The position numbers and the translations under genes were made by a program. DNA of 64,000 nucleotides from Panonychus citri. Its lineage: Eukaryota; Arthropoda; Arachnida; Trombidiformes; Tetranychidae. Position 1 is the stretch's first letter; each line of letters opens with the position of its first letter. The stretch lies in contig NW_026515509.1 of NCBI RefSeq assembly GCF_014898815.1, positions 1,116,001-1,180,000 of the forward strand. Direction: 5' to 3'. Shown one piece after another: positions 12,263 through 25,700 of this stretch. The notes beneath the pieces were generated by a model that worked only from the letters and a program-made list of their open reading frames with translations, did not search any database and was not told the DNA's origin.

Positions 12263-13534
12263 AATGGATTAGTGTTAATCCTAATCACATATAACTGAGT
12301 CAAAGTGAAACGATTAAAACAAAGTGTCAAAATCACTTAAAGGAGACAAATAAACAATTAACTTTTCAGGTGATTAACTTGATGTTGCTTGTTTTTGTTG
12401 ATTAACATTTGATATTTGAAATTTGACTTTTGAGATTATCAAATAAAGGAAGCGGAAGTAAAAGGATTAATTGATAATCTTTGTTATTGTATTGAAAGGA
12501 CATGAAGATGATTAGATAATTGTAGTTACATCATATGAGTATAAAGTTGATAGCAAATTGATGATGTTGATTAGATGAGGATGAAGATGTAAGTGTATGA
12601 AAAGAAAGAGAGAAAGTAAGAGATGATAAAGGTAGATAATGAGAGCGCATGGTAAATACTGACAAGGAACAAAAAATCATTGAGATGATAAAATGAAGAT
12701 GAAAAATTTTTTTTTCTCTTCTTCTTTATCTTCATCAAGTTTTATCTTCTTTCCTCTTACCTGTTGGTTAACAATAGATGATGATGATGAAGATAAAATT
12801 GTCTTACTTGTTGTTACATTTTCCCTCTCTTTTTGTACTTTCTCTCTCTCTCTCTTTCTCTCTCTCTCTTGGCCTAGAAAACTTTATCATCACATTATCA
12901 CTCCCACTCCATCTTCATCTTCATCATCTTCCCTCATGTTCACATGAAACTCTGAGCGTCACCTTTTGAACGATAACTCCAATTGTCAAGAGAGATTCTC
13001 TTTTCACTTGGATCTGTGATAAAGAAAAAAAAGTTAACAATCAATTGTAATCATCTAATCAATAGATTAACAACTTAATCGGTTTCTAGTTACAATCGAT
13101 AGATGAAAATTAAAACTCAACAGACACAGTTGTCTTTTTCTAATCAAATACAAGGCAACAGAAAAAGAAGAAAATTTATTATTCTTGTAGTTTATATAAT
13201 TGTTTCTTCCATTATTTTTCGTAATAAAAGTGAAACAATTTGAAAGAGAAAAGAAAAAAATTTTTTTCGAAAAATCGAAAATCATTTCAAATGAACTCTC
13301 CTAGATGGCGATAGTTTCTACGTTAGATTAACATTGGATTCGATTGAAGAGAGACCTGGCGGCGAATTTGGTAATTAGAAGAAAACTTTTTTTTTTCTCT
13401 TTTCTTTTTTCCAATTTTGTTCCATCAGTTGTTAGTTTAGCTTCTGTAAGTTAACAGTTAGTTTGTGTATTTCTTTATGTGTGACCCTCCAGTTGGATAT
13501 AAATACAAATAAAATAATAAATTGAGCTACAATT
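12263..13534. promoter_or_regulatory. Divergent intergenic region between Epac and the Sidestep-family gene
   Basis: About 1.27 kb between the two start codons, so both promoters (or 5' untranslated exons) probably fall here unless upstream exons lie elsewhere. The left part is AATTGA-rich, with a CT run at about 12840-12869. The right part, 13290-13370, is less AT-rich and contains CTAGATGGCGATAG (about 13301-13314) and CTGGCGGCGAATTTGG (about 13356-13371). ATGGCG-type sites resemble YY1/Pho or insect CTCF recognition sequences, but this is only a resemblance. An arthropod-style initiator TCAGT lies at 13425-13429, and a TATAAATA string at 13498-13505 is probably too close to the ATG to act as the TATA box. 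Confidence 0.5.
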
Positions 13535-13740
13535 ATGTTCCTACTTAGTGTGTGGTGTTTATTGTGTCTCCTCATCAATTTATTACCATCAACTTTAAGT
13601 ACAACAGAAACAGTGGAAAATTTAATCGGAGTAGCCGGTGGTAAAGTTTCCCTACCCTGTAACATCACCCCACCCACAACGGATGATGCGGTGTCGCTAA
13701 TCCTCTGGTACAAAGATGAATCAACAACACCAATTTACAG
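13535..13740 (+). CDS. Sidestep-like exon with signal peptide and first half of Ig1 (residues 1-68)
   Basis: 206 nt from ATG to a CAG followed by GTAAAT donor, ending in phase 2. It encodes the leader MFLLSVWCLLCLLINLLPST, then ENLIGVAGGKVSLPCNITPP and LILWYKDESTTPIY. The GGKVSLPCNITPP and LWY..ST.PIY patterns are characteristic of Side Ig1. The ATG is the only sensible start because the leader immediately follows it. Splitting the V-type domain between two exons at the PIYS/LDAR point gives an in-frame join. Confidence 0.9.
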
Positions 13741-16700
13741 GTAAATCTTTTGCAATGATATGTAAAATTTTAATGGATTAACCTTGATTATCCTCACTCA
13801 TACCAATGGATTTAAATTTCAAATCTCTTTTCATTTATCAATATCTCTCTCTCTCTCTCTTCCTCCCCCTATCATCATGATCCGCATCACCTTACACCAT
13901 GTTCATCATCATGTGCGTTTCTTGTGAATATTTTTGTGTTTCTTTGTTGTGTCTCTTGTTCCGTGTGTCCAATAGTTTGGATGCTCGAAAGGGTAAACTT
14001 GACCAAGCTCGACATGCATCAAATGATATTCTCAACTCTCGGTCTTATATGAACATTGACCGACGTCCAGCAACCTTTTCCCTTGAACAATTACAAGAAG
14101 ACGACGCCGGTGAGTATCGGTGTCGCGTTGACTTCAAGAAAGAACGGACTAGAAATTTTGTCGTTTATCTTAAAATTTTAGGTAAGTTAATCATTTCTCT
14201 TCATTATTATTCCGCTATTAAATGTGTAAGTCTCACTATCTATCTATCTGGTCAAAATGAATCATTCACTTAGATATTTTGCCATGTTTGATGATTCAAG
14301 AAATTCGAGTGCCTCGGAAATTCAATCAAAATAAGATGAGAGAGAGAAAAAAAAAATAAGATGACAAACCCTTCAATCTTATATGAGACATTAAAAGACT
14401 AGTAAAAGATTCTAACCTCTTAGAGATGACTGGTCAGTTAGTGTCCACCCAATAATCTACAATAAACAATGACACTAACACCGAAATGTTAATCTAAATT
14501 TCTTGGAGATTGGATTTATCTCTCACTCTCACTCTCTCTCTCAATCTTTCTGTTAATAATGTCAAGAGTTTGGTGACAAGTCCAACAAAATATATCATTG
14601 AATTTACTCAGAATTTTTCTTCCAATCTTCCTTATCATCATTCTGATGATAATAACATGGACAGTGTTCCTTATAAATGTATAAGGCAAGAATAAAACAA
14701 GAAGAGTTGAGGGATTTCCGTTTCCATGAAACATACACACACACACAAATTCAGACAAAACGGATACATGGTAAAAATATATTCATCTAATCATGATGAT
14801 GATAATCATATAATCATCATCATCATCATCATCATCTCAATGCCACTCACACACTCATGTTAATCAAAAAAAAAGTAAAATAATAAAATAAACTAACATG
14901 ATGATGATTTTGTTATCATCATTATATAATATCTTTCATCATCTTATCCCCTCACTCCTCTCATCATTTAATCAGCAGGGAGCCATATATTACTATCTGT
15001 CTCTCTCACTCTCTCTGGTTAATCCTCTCACCAGAAATAATAATAACCTTAACCTTAATCCTTAACACCTTAACCATGATTTAGTTACCTCTTCCTCTAC
15101 CTCATCATCCTCATCCTTTTGTATTAAATTACATGAATACTATTGAATGATAATATAATCAATGATGATAATATCTGAGTCATAAATATCACTATGGTCA
15201 CTATTAGCATTCATTTTGTAAAACTGACCAACACCTGATTGTAAATATATTTATTACATTTCTGTACTCATCTAATGATAATCATTAACCGTTGATATTA
15301 TGAATTAAATTATTGTTTCATATTAGAAACAATTTATCATGAAAATCTTATACATATTATATGTGTCCAAGCTTGACCATCATCATTAAGATATTGTATC
15401 CATTACTAATGATGATTATACCATTGAAATGAATGAGTTACATTAACATGATGATAATCATGATTATTGTTAATCAATAGAAAGAGATAAATCAATTGAT
15501 TTACTTTAAATTGTTATATTTAATCACTTGAGGTGGTAAATCGGGTATCTGGTTATATTTGTAAACCAGAAACAAATCCAAGGAGAAAACAAAAATAGTT
15601 AATTGTGTGAGTGTTGATTATAAACAAATCAAGTTAATCTGATAAAATAAACTAATGATAATCAATAAAATGAGTTAATTGTTGTTAAACATTAACACTG
15701 CAAATGAATATATAAAAATATAAGCTAAAAGTTGATTGGGATAAACCAAGAAACAAACAAATATACAAGAAACAAAACTTATTTTATTATTATCATCATC
15801 AGTTTATTAGTAACGGTTGTCTGATGAAATTTATCATCTTCATCATCACAAACAGTGAAACTATTTGTATTGTATTGAGCAATATAATCATAACAATTAA
15901 CGAGAGAGGAAGATGATGATCATGATATACATTTACATGTGTTTACTTTTTTTTCCCGCTCCTTGAATATCAGAGGATCTGGAAGATGATGAGGATGATG
16001 AGAAAAAGACAGAACCAAAAAAACTCTCTCTCTCTCTCTCCTTCTCTCTCTCAGTAGTTAATACTTTTACCTCCTCTTCCTTGTATTATCATCCAAATTG
16101 TGTAATAACTACACACAAACAATATCTATGGTATTTCCCTTACATCATCATCTTTTTTTGCATCCTCCTCCATCTTCATCAATTCTCCTCCTTTCCGCCT
16201 CCTGAATGCACTTGAATACAAGTGAAAACCTCAAACTCTAGTAAATGAGAGAGAGAAAGAGAGTGAGAGAGTAACAGTGAGCCCAATGTTCAAAACCAAG
16301 GCAATGACAATCATCTGATTATCTTCATCTCTCTCTCTCTCTCTCTCTCTCTTTAATCATCTTCTTAGCTTTTAACACCTTGTGCTTTGTAGTGGATTAA
16401 GCTAATTCATGTTCCAAAGCTTAATCTTGACACTGAGAGTGAAAGAATAGGATAATATTATTGATCATCATTCTCATGATAATAATACTTTAATAATAGA
16501 TTTTTCAATCTAATCTGTCACATATTTTGTTATTTACAAAAAGGAAAATGGAAAAATTTAATTTCAAATTAATCAAATTACTGATTCTCAGTTGGATAAC
16601 ACTATCTATCTAATACTAATAATATCTAATGTCCTCTTATTATCATTAAATTTACTTACAGTGTCAGTTTGTATCTATCCCCTTCCCTAAGAGTGTGAGT

Positions 16701-17889
16701 ATTAACCATCAATTTGATTTTGACAATTGAAATTTACAGTTATAGTTATATATAGTTAAATATAATAACAATGATTATCTTTAACAATTTATTTATCTGA
16801 CACAATAAAAGGAAAAGTAATTAATTTTTATCAACCCAGAAAAAGGTATAATAATGTAACTGTAATAATAATATTACATTGGATATAAAACTTGACCAAT
16901 AACATATTATAGTGAATGTCCAATGTATTGTTATATCTGTAAGTTTGACAATTGATTAGATAAATGAGGATTCATTTTGATGAAGATAATGATGATGATG
17001 ACAAGGATGATATATATATCTTCATCTTTTCCATCATCATCATCATGTAATAAGATCAGTTATCAAAGTAATCAGATGAAAATAGGGTTACTCTTTTGTC
17101 TGATTCAAGACAGAATCACAATCAGATTAATCAGAACAATTTTTTTCTTCTTGATTGTCTTTCTGAGTATAAGAACAACAAGAAAAAAAAGTAACTAAAG
17201 AATCAGGTAAATATCATTGTATCATGATAATCATGATGAGGATAAGATAAAGTTATCATGAAATGTTTATCATGATAAAACTGCAAATTCTGATAGTCTA
17301 TGTTATGATAATACCAACAGGATACACGATGTCATTTATATATCTTATATTTGATTTCTCTGTTTAGATTATCCTTCCAATAACCATCTTCATCATCATT
17401 AATTTGAGCATCCTCATCATCTTATCTGTAACTCTCTCTCTCTCTCTCTCTCTCCCTCTCTTTGTCTCACTTTTACCTTATTCTATTATGATTATCGATT
17501 AACTCCTTTTTCTCGATGTAAATAAATTACTTTAACATCTATTTCATATGTATGGGTGAGAAAGAGAGTCACGATGAATTTCATGACGAATTGAATCTGC
17601 AATCTTTTATCATGATCACCTTCATCTTGTGAATTAATACACGAAAATGATCACAATTCAACCAAAAGCTCATCATCTCACCTTCTATTATCCTGAATTC
17701 AACGATGAATTTATAAATGTTGAGATAAGAAGAATTAAAAAATAACACTGCGAGAGAGAGAGAGAGAGAGAGAGAGAATGATTCTTCTTTCAAATGTTTC
17801 CCCTGAAACCTCAGGAATGAAAAACCATGGGGATTCTTAGAAAATTATTATTAATCTTTCTCATCATTTTGTTTACCTGTAGATCGATT

Positions 17890-17926
<37 letters not shown>

Positions 17927-20900
17927 CTTTCTTTTTATCATCCTCGATGTGTTCAACTGATGCGATTATCTTAACTCAGATAAATTCAGGCTTCATGGTG
18001 ATGCTTTTTTTCATTGAGAAAAAAATTCATGTATGAATTAACTGAGTTTTTCACACCTTAACCTCAAATTGAATTATTGATGTGAAAATAAATTATTTCC
18101 TTATTTATTTCATACTTATATCAAAATGATCATGTTTTATCATAATAATCATCATCATTTTCAAGGGTTGAAATGAAATACAATATCCATTACGCTGAAT
18201 GAAATTTTCACTACCCTAAATCCTTTTACTCTCGGTTTTTTTTGTTGATGAAAATACACTTTGTAATATTATAAGTAACTATATACATACAGTTTTGCCT
18301 GAGGGTATTTGACAAAATAATAGTCACATTGTGAAGCAATTACATTAGTTAAAGAGGTAAAGCTAGATGCTGTGTCTTCCTATTGAGTGGATGAGGGAGT
18401 GAAAAAGATACATGATGAAAGTCATCATTTTCTCTCTCTCTCTCTCTCTATTAATCTAATACTTTCCAGAATCAGAATTGATGATAAAATGATGAACACA
18501 CAGAATCGTAGGGTATGAAGATGAGTATGGATAAGCAAACAAGAAAAAAGTAACTAATAACAATCAACTAATTGTCAAACAGTGTTCAGATAACTGTAAA
18601 TGTAGTTTTTTACCGCCGGGGTAATATCAAGATATCTGTTGATAATCATGATGATGATGATTATTTGATATAAACAAAAAAATCCTCTGGAAATAAACAT
18701 GAACAGTTTCAACTAAACAGAATAAAGGAGAGACAGAAAGAGAGAGAAAGAGAGTGAGGGAGGGAGAAAATCATCAACTTTCTTTTAATCTTGAACCATT
18801 TACATGTGAATTCTTACCATGAATTTATCATGTTTCTTATGGAATTACCTTTCAATCTAATTATATTAAATACGAACCAAGAATTCATGATGAGATGAAA
18901 ATAGAACTCTCTCTCTCTCTCTATTCTTTACAATATTGAAGTGAACGAAAAAATCGATATTCAAACAGACAAGAAAGAGAACTAGAAGAAAAAAAAATTC
19001 TTTGCTCAATTTTTCTTTTCATTGATAATCATATATTTATGAATATGATGAACATTTAGCATGGAGATATTATCATGTGAATTCTGAATAACCTTTGGAA
19101 ATCTTTTCCCCTCTTTTTTTTTCTTGTCTGGATATTTTTTTCTCTCCCATGATGGTTATCATGATAAAGACAGAGGTAGACAGTGAGTAAAATCCAGAGA
19201 TAAATTGTCTTGAAATTTTCTCTTTAACATTATCATGTAGATGATCATGGTGATCATGATGAGCAACATCATTGATATACTGAAAGCTAAGGTATGACCG
19301 GTAAAGAATGGAAGTAATATTTTCAAACTTTCATGGTTTTTCTGATTTTGAATTTATTTTCTTGAAATTAGTATATTATTAATAAGCAGTTTTTCACCTT
19401 CAATTCAATATATTTTTTGAGCTAATTCAATCATGATAAGTTGTAAAAAATTCGATTTTTCGAATATGTACCAAAAGAAAATAGTGACATTTGTTAGAGG
19501 TAACGTGAGGTAACAATCTAATTCTTTAAGAAAAGAGAGCCAATGAGTGAAATTTTTAATTTGTGATATTTTTGAATGTTGTTTCAATATGTTAAAGTGT
19601 TTTTAGAACAAAAAAATTATTTTCTCTAGTCCAAAATTCGAAAAAAGTTCGAACCGGATATTGCGTCATTTTTTCACGAATTCTTCGGAACCTCGAATTT
19701 TTTTCACATTTTTATTCTCAGAACCATATTGAATTCATACTCTACATCGAATAATACCGAAAAAATTTTCAAATTATCTCAAATAGTAAAAAAGTTAACA
19801 ATGTTGTTTAAATTGTCGCGCGAATTTAATAAAAATACTCGATTTCACCGATCTGAATTAAATAAAGTTGTCCTAATTAGTTAATTGTTTTTCAAAAACA
19901 TAAAAATTTTATATCATTTTGAAGCTTAGATTGTGCTGGTTATGATGTTACTATCAAAATTTTAGTCTGAGCTTTCAAATCAGATAAATTCAGTTAAAAA
20001 AAATTTCTCTTAATTTTTGACCATAATTTGATCGAAGCGATCTGAACGTCGGGCTTTTGCTGATTTCGATTTTTTTAACCTTATATTTGACCTCTAGTAA
20101 CTCTATCAGTCTATCAAGAAAAAAATTATTTAGAAATCCAAATTCATTAAGTAATTATTAAATTTCGAAGTTTACTTCCATTCTTTACCGGTCATACCTT
20201 ATTCAGTTATCAGATGGGATTTAGAAAAGGGAAATGATTATTTAGGGATAAAAACAAAAGAGATTCAGAGGAAGAAGATGAAAAAATCGCTTGGAATATG
20301 TTGTAAGATGAAGTTACCTTGATATCAGATGATTGTTTCTCTTTCATCTCTTACTTTATCTTCTTGTTTCTCATCCTCATCTTACTTAAGTTCCAGAGGA
20401 TAAAGAGGAAGAGGAAGAAGGTGGCAGTTAGATAGCTACAGTTTTTTTCTCCATTGGTTTATCTTCACTTGCTCTTTCCTTTTATCTTCTTCTTTTTTTT
20501 TGTTTCTTTAAGAAAAACACAGAAGAAAAGGAAGAAGATGGAAGATAAAAGATGATGAGATGATGATGAGAAAAAAAGCCAAGGAAATGAAACTGCAGTT
20601 GAATTGATTCATTTTTCTTCTTCATCTTCTTTTCATGTGCTTCCCTTGAATCTAATCGTATCTTATCCTCTGGTGAATAAAATCTCACTCTGTAAAGGTA
20701 ATATACGCTAGAGAAGACGGAAGATGAGAAAAAGAGAGAGATAGAGAGAAAAGAAGAGAATGAGAGAGACAGAAGATGGAAAGAGGAAATGATAGAATAG
20801 AATGAAAAAAAATTCCATTGAATGAAAGAGAGAATCACCTTTTTCTCCAATAGTTACAGTCTCTCAGTATGAGAAGACACCTTTACTTTTCTTACAGAAC

Positions 20901-22690
20901 TTTTATCCATCCCTATCATTCAGCTGATTCTGATTATTTTTCCATCATCATCATCATCATCATCGTCTCTCTCTCTCTCTCTCTCTCTCTGTACTTTTTT
21001 TCTTATTGACAATAGTACTCACAAAGAAGAAAAAAATTAATAGACTTGACAAAATTCGTACAACAATTGACGTAACCTCTCAAGTAACTCATTCGAAACT
21101 CTTAATTATTTAAAACCACCAACGACTCTCCCATCATCATATTAGAAAAAGATGCTTCTTGACAATTAGTTAATCAAATTGCGATTCAATAAAAAAACGA
21201 AACAATTAAATTGCAGTTAACTGTTAATCTTGAATCAATTTACTAACTCCAATTAATATTTATCATTTTCTTCATACAAATTCAAAGTGTTGATTCATGT
21301 TCTCCTTTTCCTGAACAATAATGACCCTCCACCAGCATCCTCATCACCACTCATTCACACAATTCCAACCTCTGAAATGTAAACATTGAAAGTTGATCAA
21401 AAATTGAAGGTAAATTGTTATCATGATCTACTTTTTTCTCATCTCATCCCTCAAGATGATGATGTTTTTTTATTCAATGAGCACCTTAGATATACATTCA
21501 AGTTAACTGAATCGTGAATCAAATTTGATTAACATGGTTGAATTTGATCAACATGAAATACCAACTACACACCAACACAATTTAAATTTACTTTGGTGTT
21601 TATATAAATTGTTCATCCAAATATATTTTCATGCTTGGTGTGTATATTAATACCCATGAACATTTAATCTGAATGAATAATAATAATAACCATTGAATGA
21701 TTAAGTAAACATAATTTAACCTCAAATGATGTTGATATAAATAAATACCTTTTAATGATTAATAAATTGTAGTGATTAGTAAATATTACAATTACTGATC
21801 CATAGATATAATCATTACCATTGATCAATCAATATTCATGTTAAATTGTTTAGAGTTAATTGTTTATTTCTAATGTTAGAATTTTTTTTTCTCCTTCTTG
21901 ATCTTGTTACTTATTAATTGAATTTAAATTGTTGTTTAATTGTTGATAGGGAACAAAAATGAGATGAGAATATTTTGGTTACGGTTAATTAACTTTACAA
22001 TTAGCATGTAATATGTGTACATATACACCAAGTGAATTAAATTAAATTGCTAATCACATGTAGGGTATTAAATTGTTAATCCAATTGTTGTTACTTGAAA
22101 ACATTTTGAAATTTATTCTGTTAATAGGAAACAATTAACAAAGATGAAACTTTTACAACAATAATGATGGAACCAAATGACAATTAGAGTTGATTGTTTA
22201 CCGTTAATTAGTTTATGTTTTTACCAAAGTTAATTAATAACACCAAGATATTTGATTCGTTCCCAATATGTACATAAAATAGAAGTGAATTTATATTTAT
22301 TGGTTAGTCTAATTGTGGATAAATGATTAAGATGATGATGATTAATTGTTTATTATTAATCGTTGGACATTTGTGAGATACGATTGTGAGGATAAATTGT
22401 TGGGTAAATAGTTTGGAATGGATGAGAAATTATCTGAATCATGAATAACGTGATAACCATTTAATGCCCACTCAGAATCATCTATTTGATTCCATCATGG
22501 GATGAAAAGAATCAGAAATCTAGATGAGAATCAAATTCTTACACTTCCTCATCTTCATCATCCTCCATCTCCTCTCCACACCACCACCAATACCACCACC
22601 ACCACCACCACCTCCTTCATCATCATCACCACAGTTAAATGTTTATGTAATCTTGATCATCTATTATGTTATCATGCAATCATGAATTCT

Positions 22691-22766
<76 letters not shown>

Positions 22767-25700
22767 AGTTTAATATTCATCCATAGAAAGCAATTTGTTT
22801 ATGTCTAACAAAAAGCAATAACCTCATGAAATCCCTCTGACTCTGAGTAATTCCGTTATTTTTTTTCTTCTTCTATCATCATGATTAACATTCTTTGCAT
22901 GAAAAATATTATCATCATCATGAAAACATATAGAGATGATTATGAAAGTTTCTTTTCTGTGTTTTTCCTTCCCAATTCTGAATATGTTACAATTAGTGAT
23001 AAACTAATGGACTATGAGAGTTGATCCGATTAAGACTTAACCTAAAGATTCATTTTCTTTCACTCATCTTCATCATGAAAGATAAAAATTATCATCATCA
23101 TCATGATGATGATAAGCATGATTTTGACAGGAAATTATTATCATGTTATATTCAAAATCCATGTAGATGACAACCTGTTAAAGCTTTTGACCAAACGTTT
23201 GTGTCAATCCCAAGATAACGGTTTTTTTGTCTGTAGCAACTTTACCTTCATCCTCTCATCATCCTCATCTTTCATCCTCATCCCTTATCCATAATCATCA
23301 TCATCATTATCCTTGTTATCCCTCATCATTTCACATGATTAAACCAAAATAATTACAACCATTCATAAATTAATTTACTTTTTCTGGTTACCTGATTTTT
23401 TTGTCTTTACTCATTAATAATAATGTAAATGCAAATTATCATCCTGATGATGATGATGATGGCGATGATGGTGATGATAATAGTGACCATGATTTGGTTG
23501 TTGATTAACTTTAACCATTACAATTTACGAGTGATAATCATTTTACAATCTAATTACAAAGTCAATGTTGATTTGATAATAGCAATTAGATGACATTTAT
23601 CATCCATCCTCTTATCATCATCACCATCATCAACAATTAAGCCAATTGAAAAATTACAATTTACAATTAACTTCGTGATCAGAATCGATTCAATTGTTAA
23701 TTAGTGTAAATTACTGGAATTAAATTAGCGAGTGAAAAATCAACAACAACGAAACTGAGAGAATCTATTAAATTAATTGATTTTCAATTTAATTGCTAAT
23801 AATCAGTTAGTTTAATCCAGTTGATCGGTACCATTGTGAAACAATTTACTCATAAATTGTTACCAATCAAATTGTAACATGAAACTAAAACTTTTTTTTT
23901 ATCACAATTACAATTTCTCATGTTACCAACAATTAATTGTAATATTTAATTGTTGTAATCGTACTGAGATTGTTTCCTTTTAATTGTGAATCATTTTCTT
24001 TTGCCCCTTTCATATTATTATATTATCGATCATAGTTAATATATTTAACAATCACAATTCTGACAATCAATTGGTAAATATTACAAGTTGATTGTTGGAG
24101 ACAAAAGTTATTAACATTGATTCAGTTTTCTTTCATGGGAAAAATTTGATTGCCAACCTGAAATGATTATCATTAATAAATTAGATTATTAGATATCGAT
24201 AATAATGATCAGAATGATAACAATGGTAATATATTTAAGTTAATGATTATCGATGATAATGATTATGATTAATAGACAATCACAACAATTTACAGATTGA
24301 GAGAGTACAAATTATGAGGTAAAAAAAAAAGTTCCGAGTTTTGATTCATTGGTATTCAGATGTAAATCCACCAAGTGATTACTGAATGAGATTAAATCTG
24401 AAGACGAATGATAAATCATATTGATCATGATAATATTAACAATTTACCTTTGATTTGATCAACAATTAGTATATTGATTGATTCAGTTTGTTGGGCTTTC
24501 GATTGATTAAAATACTTTCTCTTAGATTAACATTAAGTATGTTTGGTTGACAATTTAGATCTTGATTTAGATTAACAAATCAATGAATTTTTTTACTTCC
24601 ATCAGTCTAATCAACAAATTGTCTCGAGATAATTAGACAACTATTGATTACTATTAATGATTAACGATTCCAATGATTTAACCTAATTTCATTTTCTCTT
24701 TGCTCAATTTTCATTATTAATTCAGTTTATTTCTGTCACAATATTTAACCCTAACAATTTAAATTGATTATCAAACCGTCTAGTTAATCAATCATTGATT
24801 ATCAGAGTAAATTATTGAAACAATCAACTTTATGAATAGATAATGTTATCAATGATTAATAATTAACTTGTAAAGATTAACAGATAATCTCAAAGATTGT
24901 TAATCCTTTTACAATTGGATTAAGTGATAACCTTAAATATTGAAGGAAAACGCAATCAATGAGATTGAATTGTTAATTGTTGTTGTATTATGATTAGTAA
25001 ATCTGGTTGATAATATAGTTAATTAAATTAGTTATTATCTTTAATTGTAATTATCAGAAACTTTTTCCATCCTTTTGTCTTTGGTTGGTTGATCTTGAAC
25101 TTCATTAATTTCATGTTTAATTATTAAGTTTAATTTTCGTGATGATTAACTTATGATAATGAACACGATTAGTTAATGATTAGTAAATTGTGATGAGTTG
25201 TTGTAAAGTTAACCATTGAAACCAATTGAAATGATCAGTTGATTGCAAATACAATGAGATTACAATGATAATAATATTAATCTAATAGTTGTATTTGATA
25301 ATTAGCTAAATTGTAATGACCAAAATATTATTATAAACAATTAATTGTTGGATAATCATTTCCACAAATTAAAATAATTACATGAATAGTACGTTAATAT
25401 AACTATTATATTAATTTTCCTATTGAGGATTGATTTTTATGAAGAAAACAAAATATTCCCAATTGAATTTGGAAACTGAATCTGATTGTTTAACTTAATT
25501 GCTGTGTATTTATTTAGCTTTAAATTGTTTATCATCACACCTTAGTTAACAATCAATGGATAAAAATTAATTGCTGTTAACATGCCACTGGAAAACTTTT
25601 ACAGCAAAGATTGTTATTTGTTCAGTATCATGTTGATATTGATCATGATGATGAACTTTTTTTTTCCATCATCTCTTTCCCTGTTTTCACCAAATGAATT

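Larger units (their letters stand above)
19290..20199. mobile_element. Non-autonomous DNA transposon with perfect 28-bp terminal inverted repeats and flanking TA
   Basis: The left end reads AGGTATGACCGGTAAAGAAT then GGAAGTAA (19290-19317). The exact reverse complement lies at 20172-20199. Each end is bordered by TA (19288-19289 and 20200-20201), the target duplication used by Tc1/mariner-type elements. The interior is richer in CpG-containing words (TTCGAACCGG, TCGCGCG, GATCGAAGCGATC) than its surroundings, which suggests separate origin. No transposase is visible; the one open frame inside (19405-19587, minus, 60 aa) has no recognisable domain. This is most likely a MITE-like or internally deleted copy. 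The superfamily call rests only on the TA border. Confidence 0.8.

Noticed and set aside
13498..13505. TATAAATA as the TATA box of the Sidestep-like gene
   Set aside because: It is only about 30 bases before the ATG, leaving almost no 5' untranslated region; the initiator-like TCAGT at 13425 seems more plausible.
13899..14273. 124-codon open frame starting at 13899
   Set aside because: It contains the real Ig1 exon (13976-14181), but its start and end are intronic read-through; the spliced join from 13740 fits the family exactly.
20482..20850. 122-codon minus-strand frame rich in Ser, Phe and Leu
   Set aside because: Low complexity from GA/AAG-rich DNA; no motif and no splice context.
22502..22786. 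94-codon frame with Thr and Ser/Leu runs
   Set aside because: Translation of ACC triplets and a 69-base CT microsatellite.
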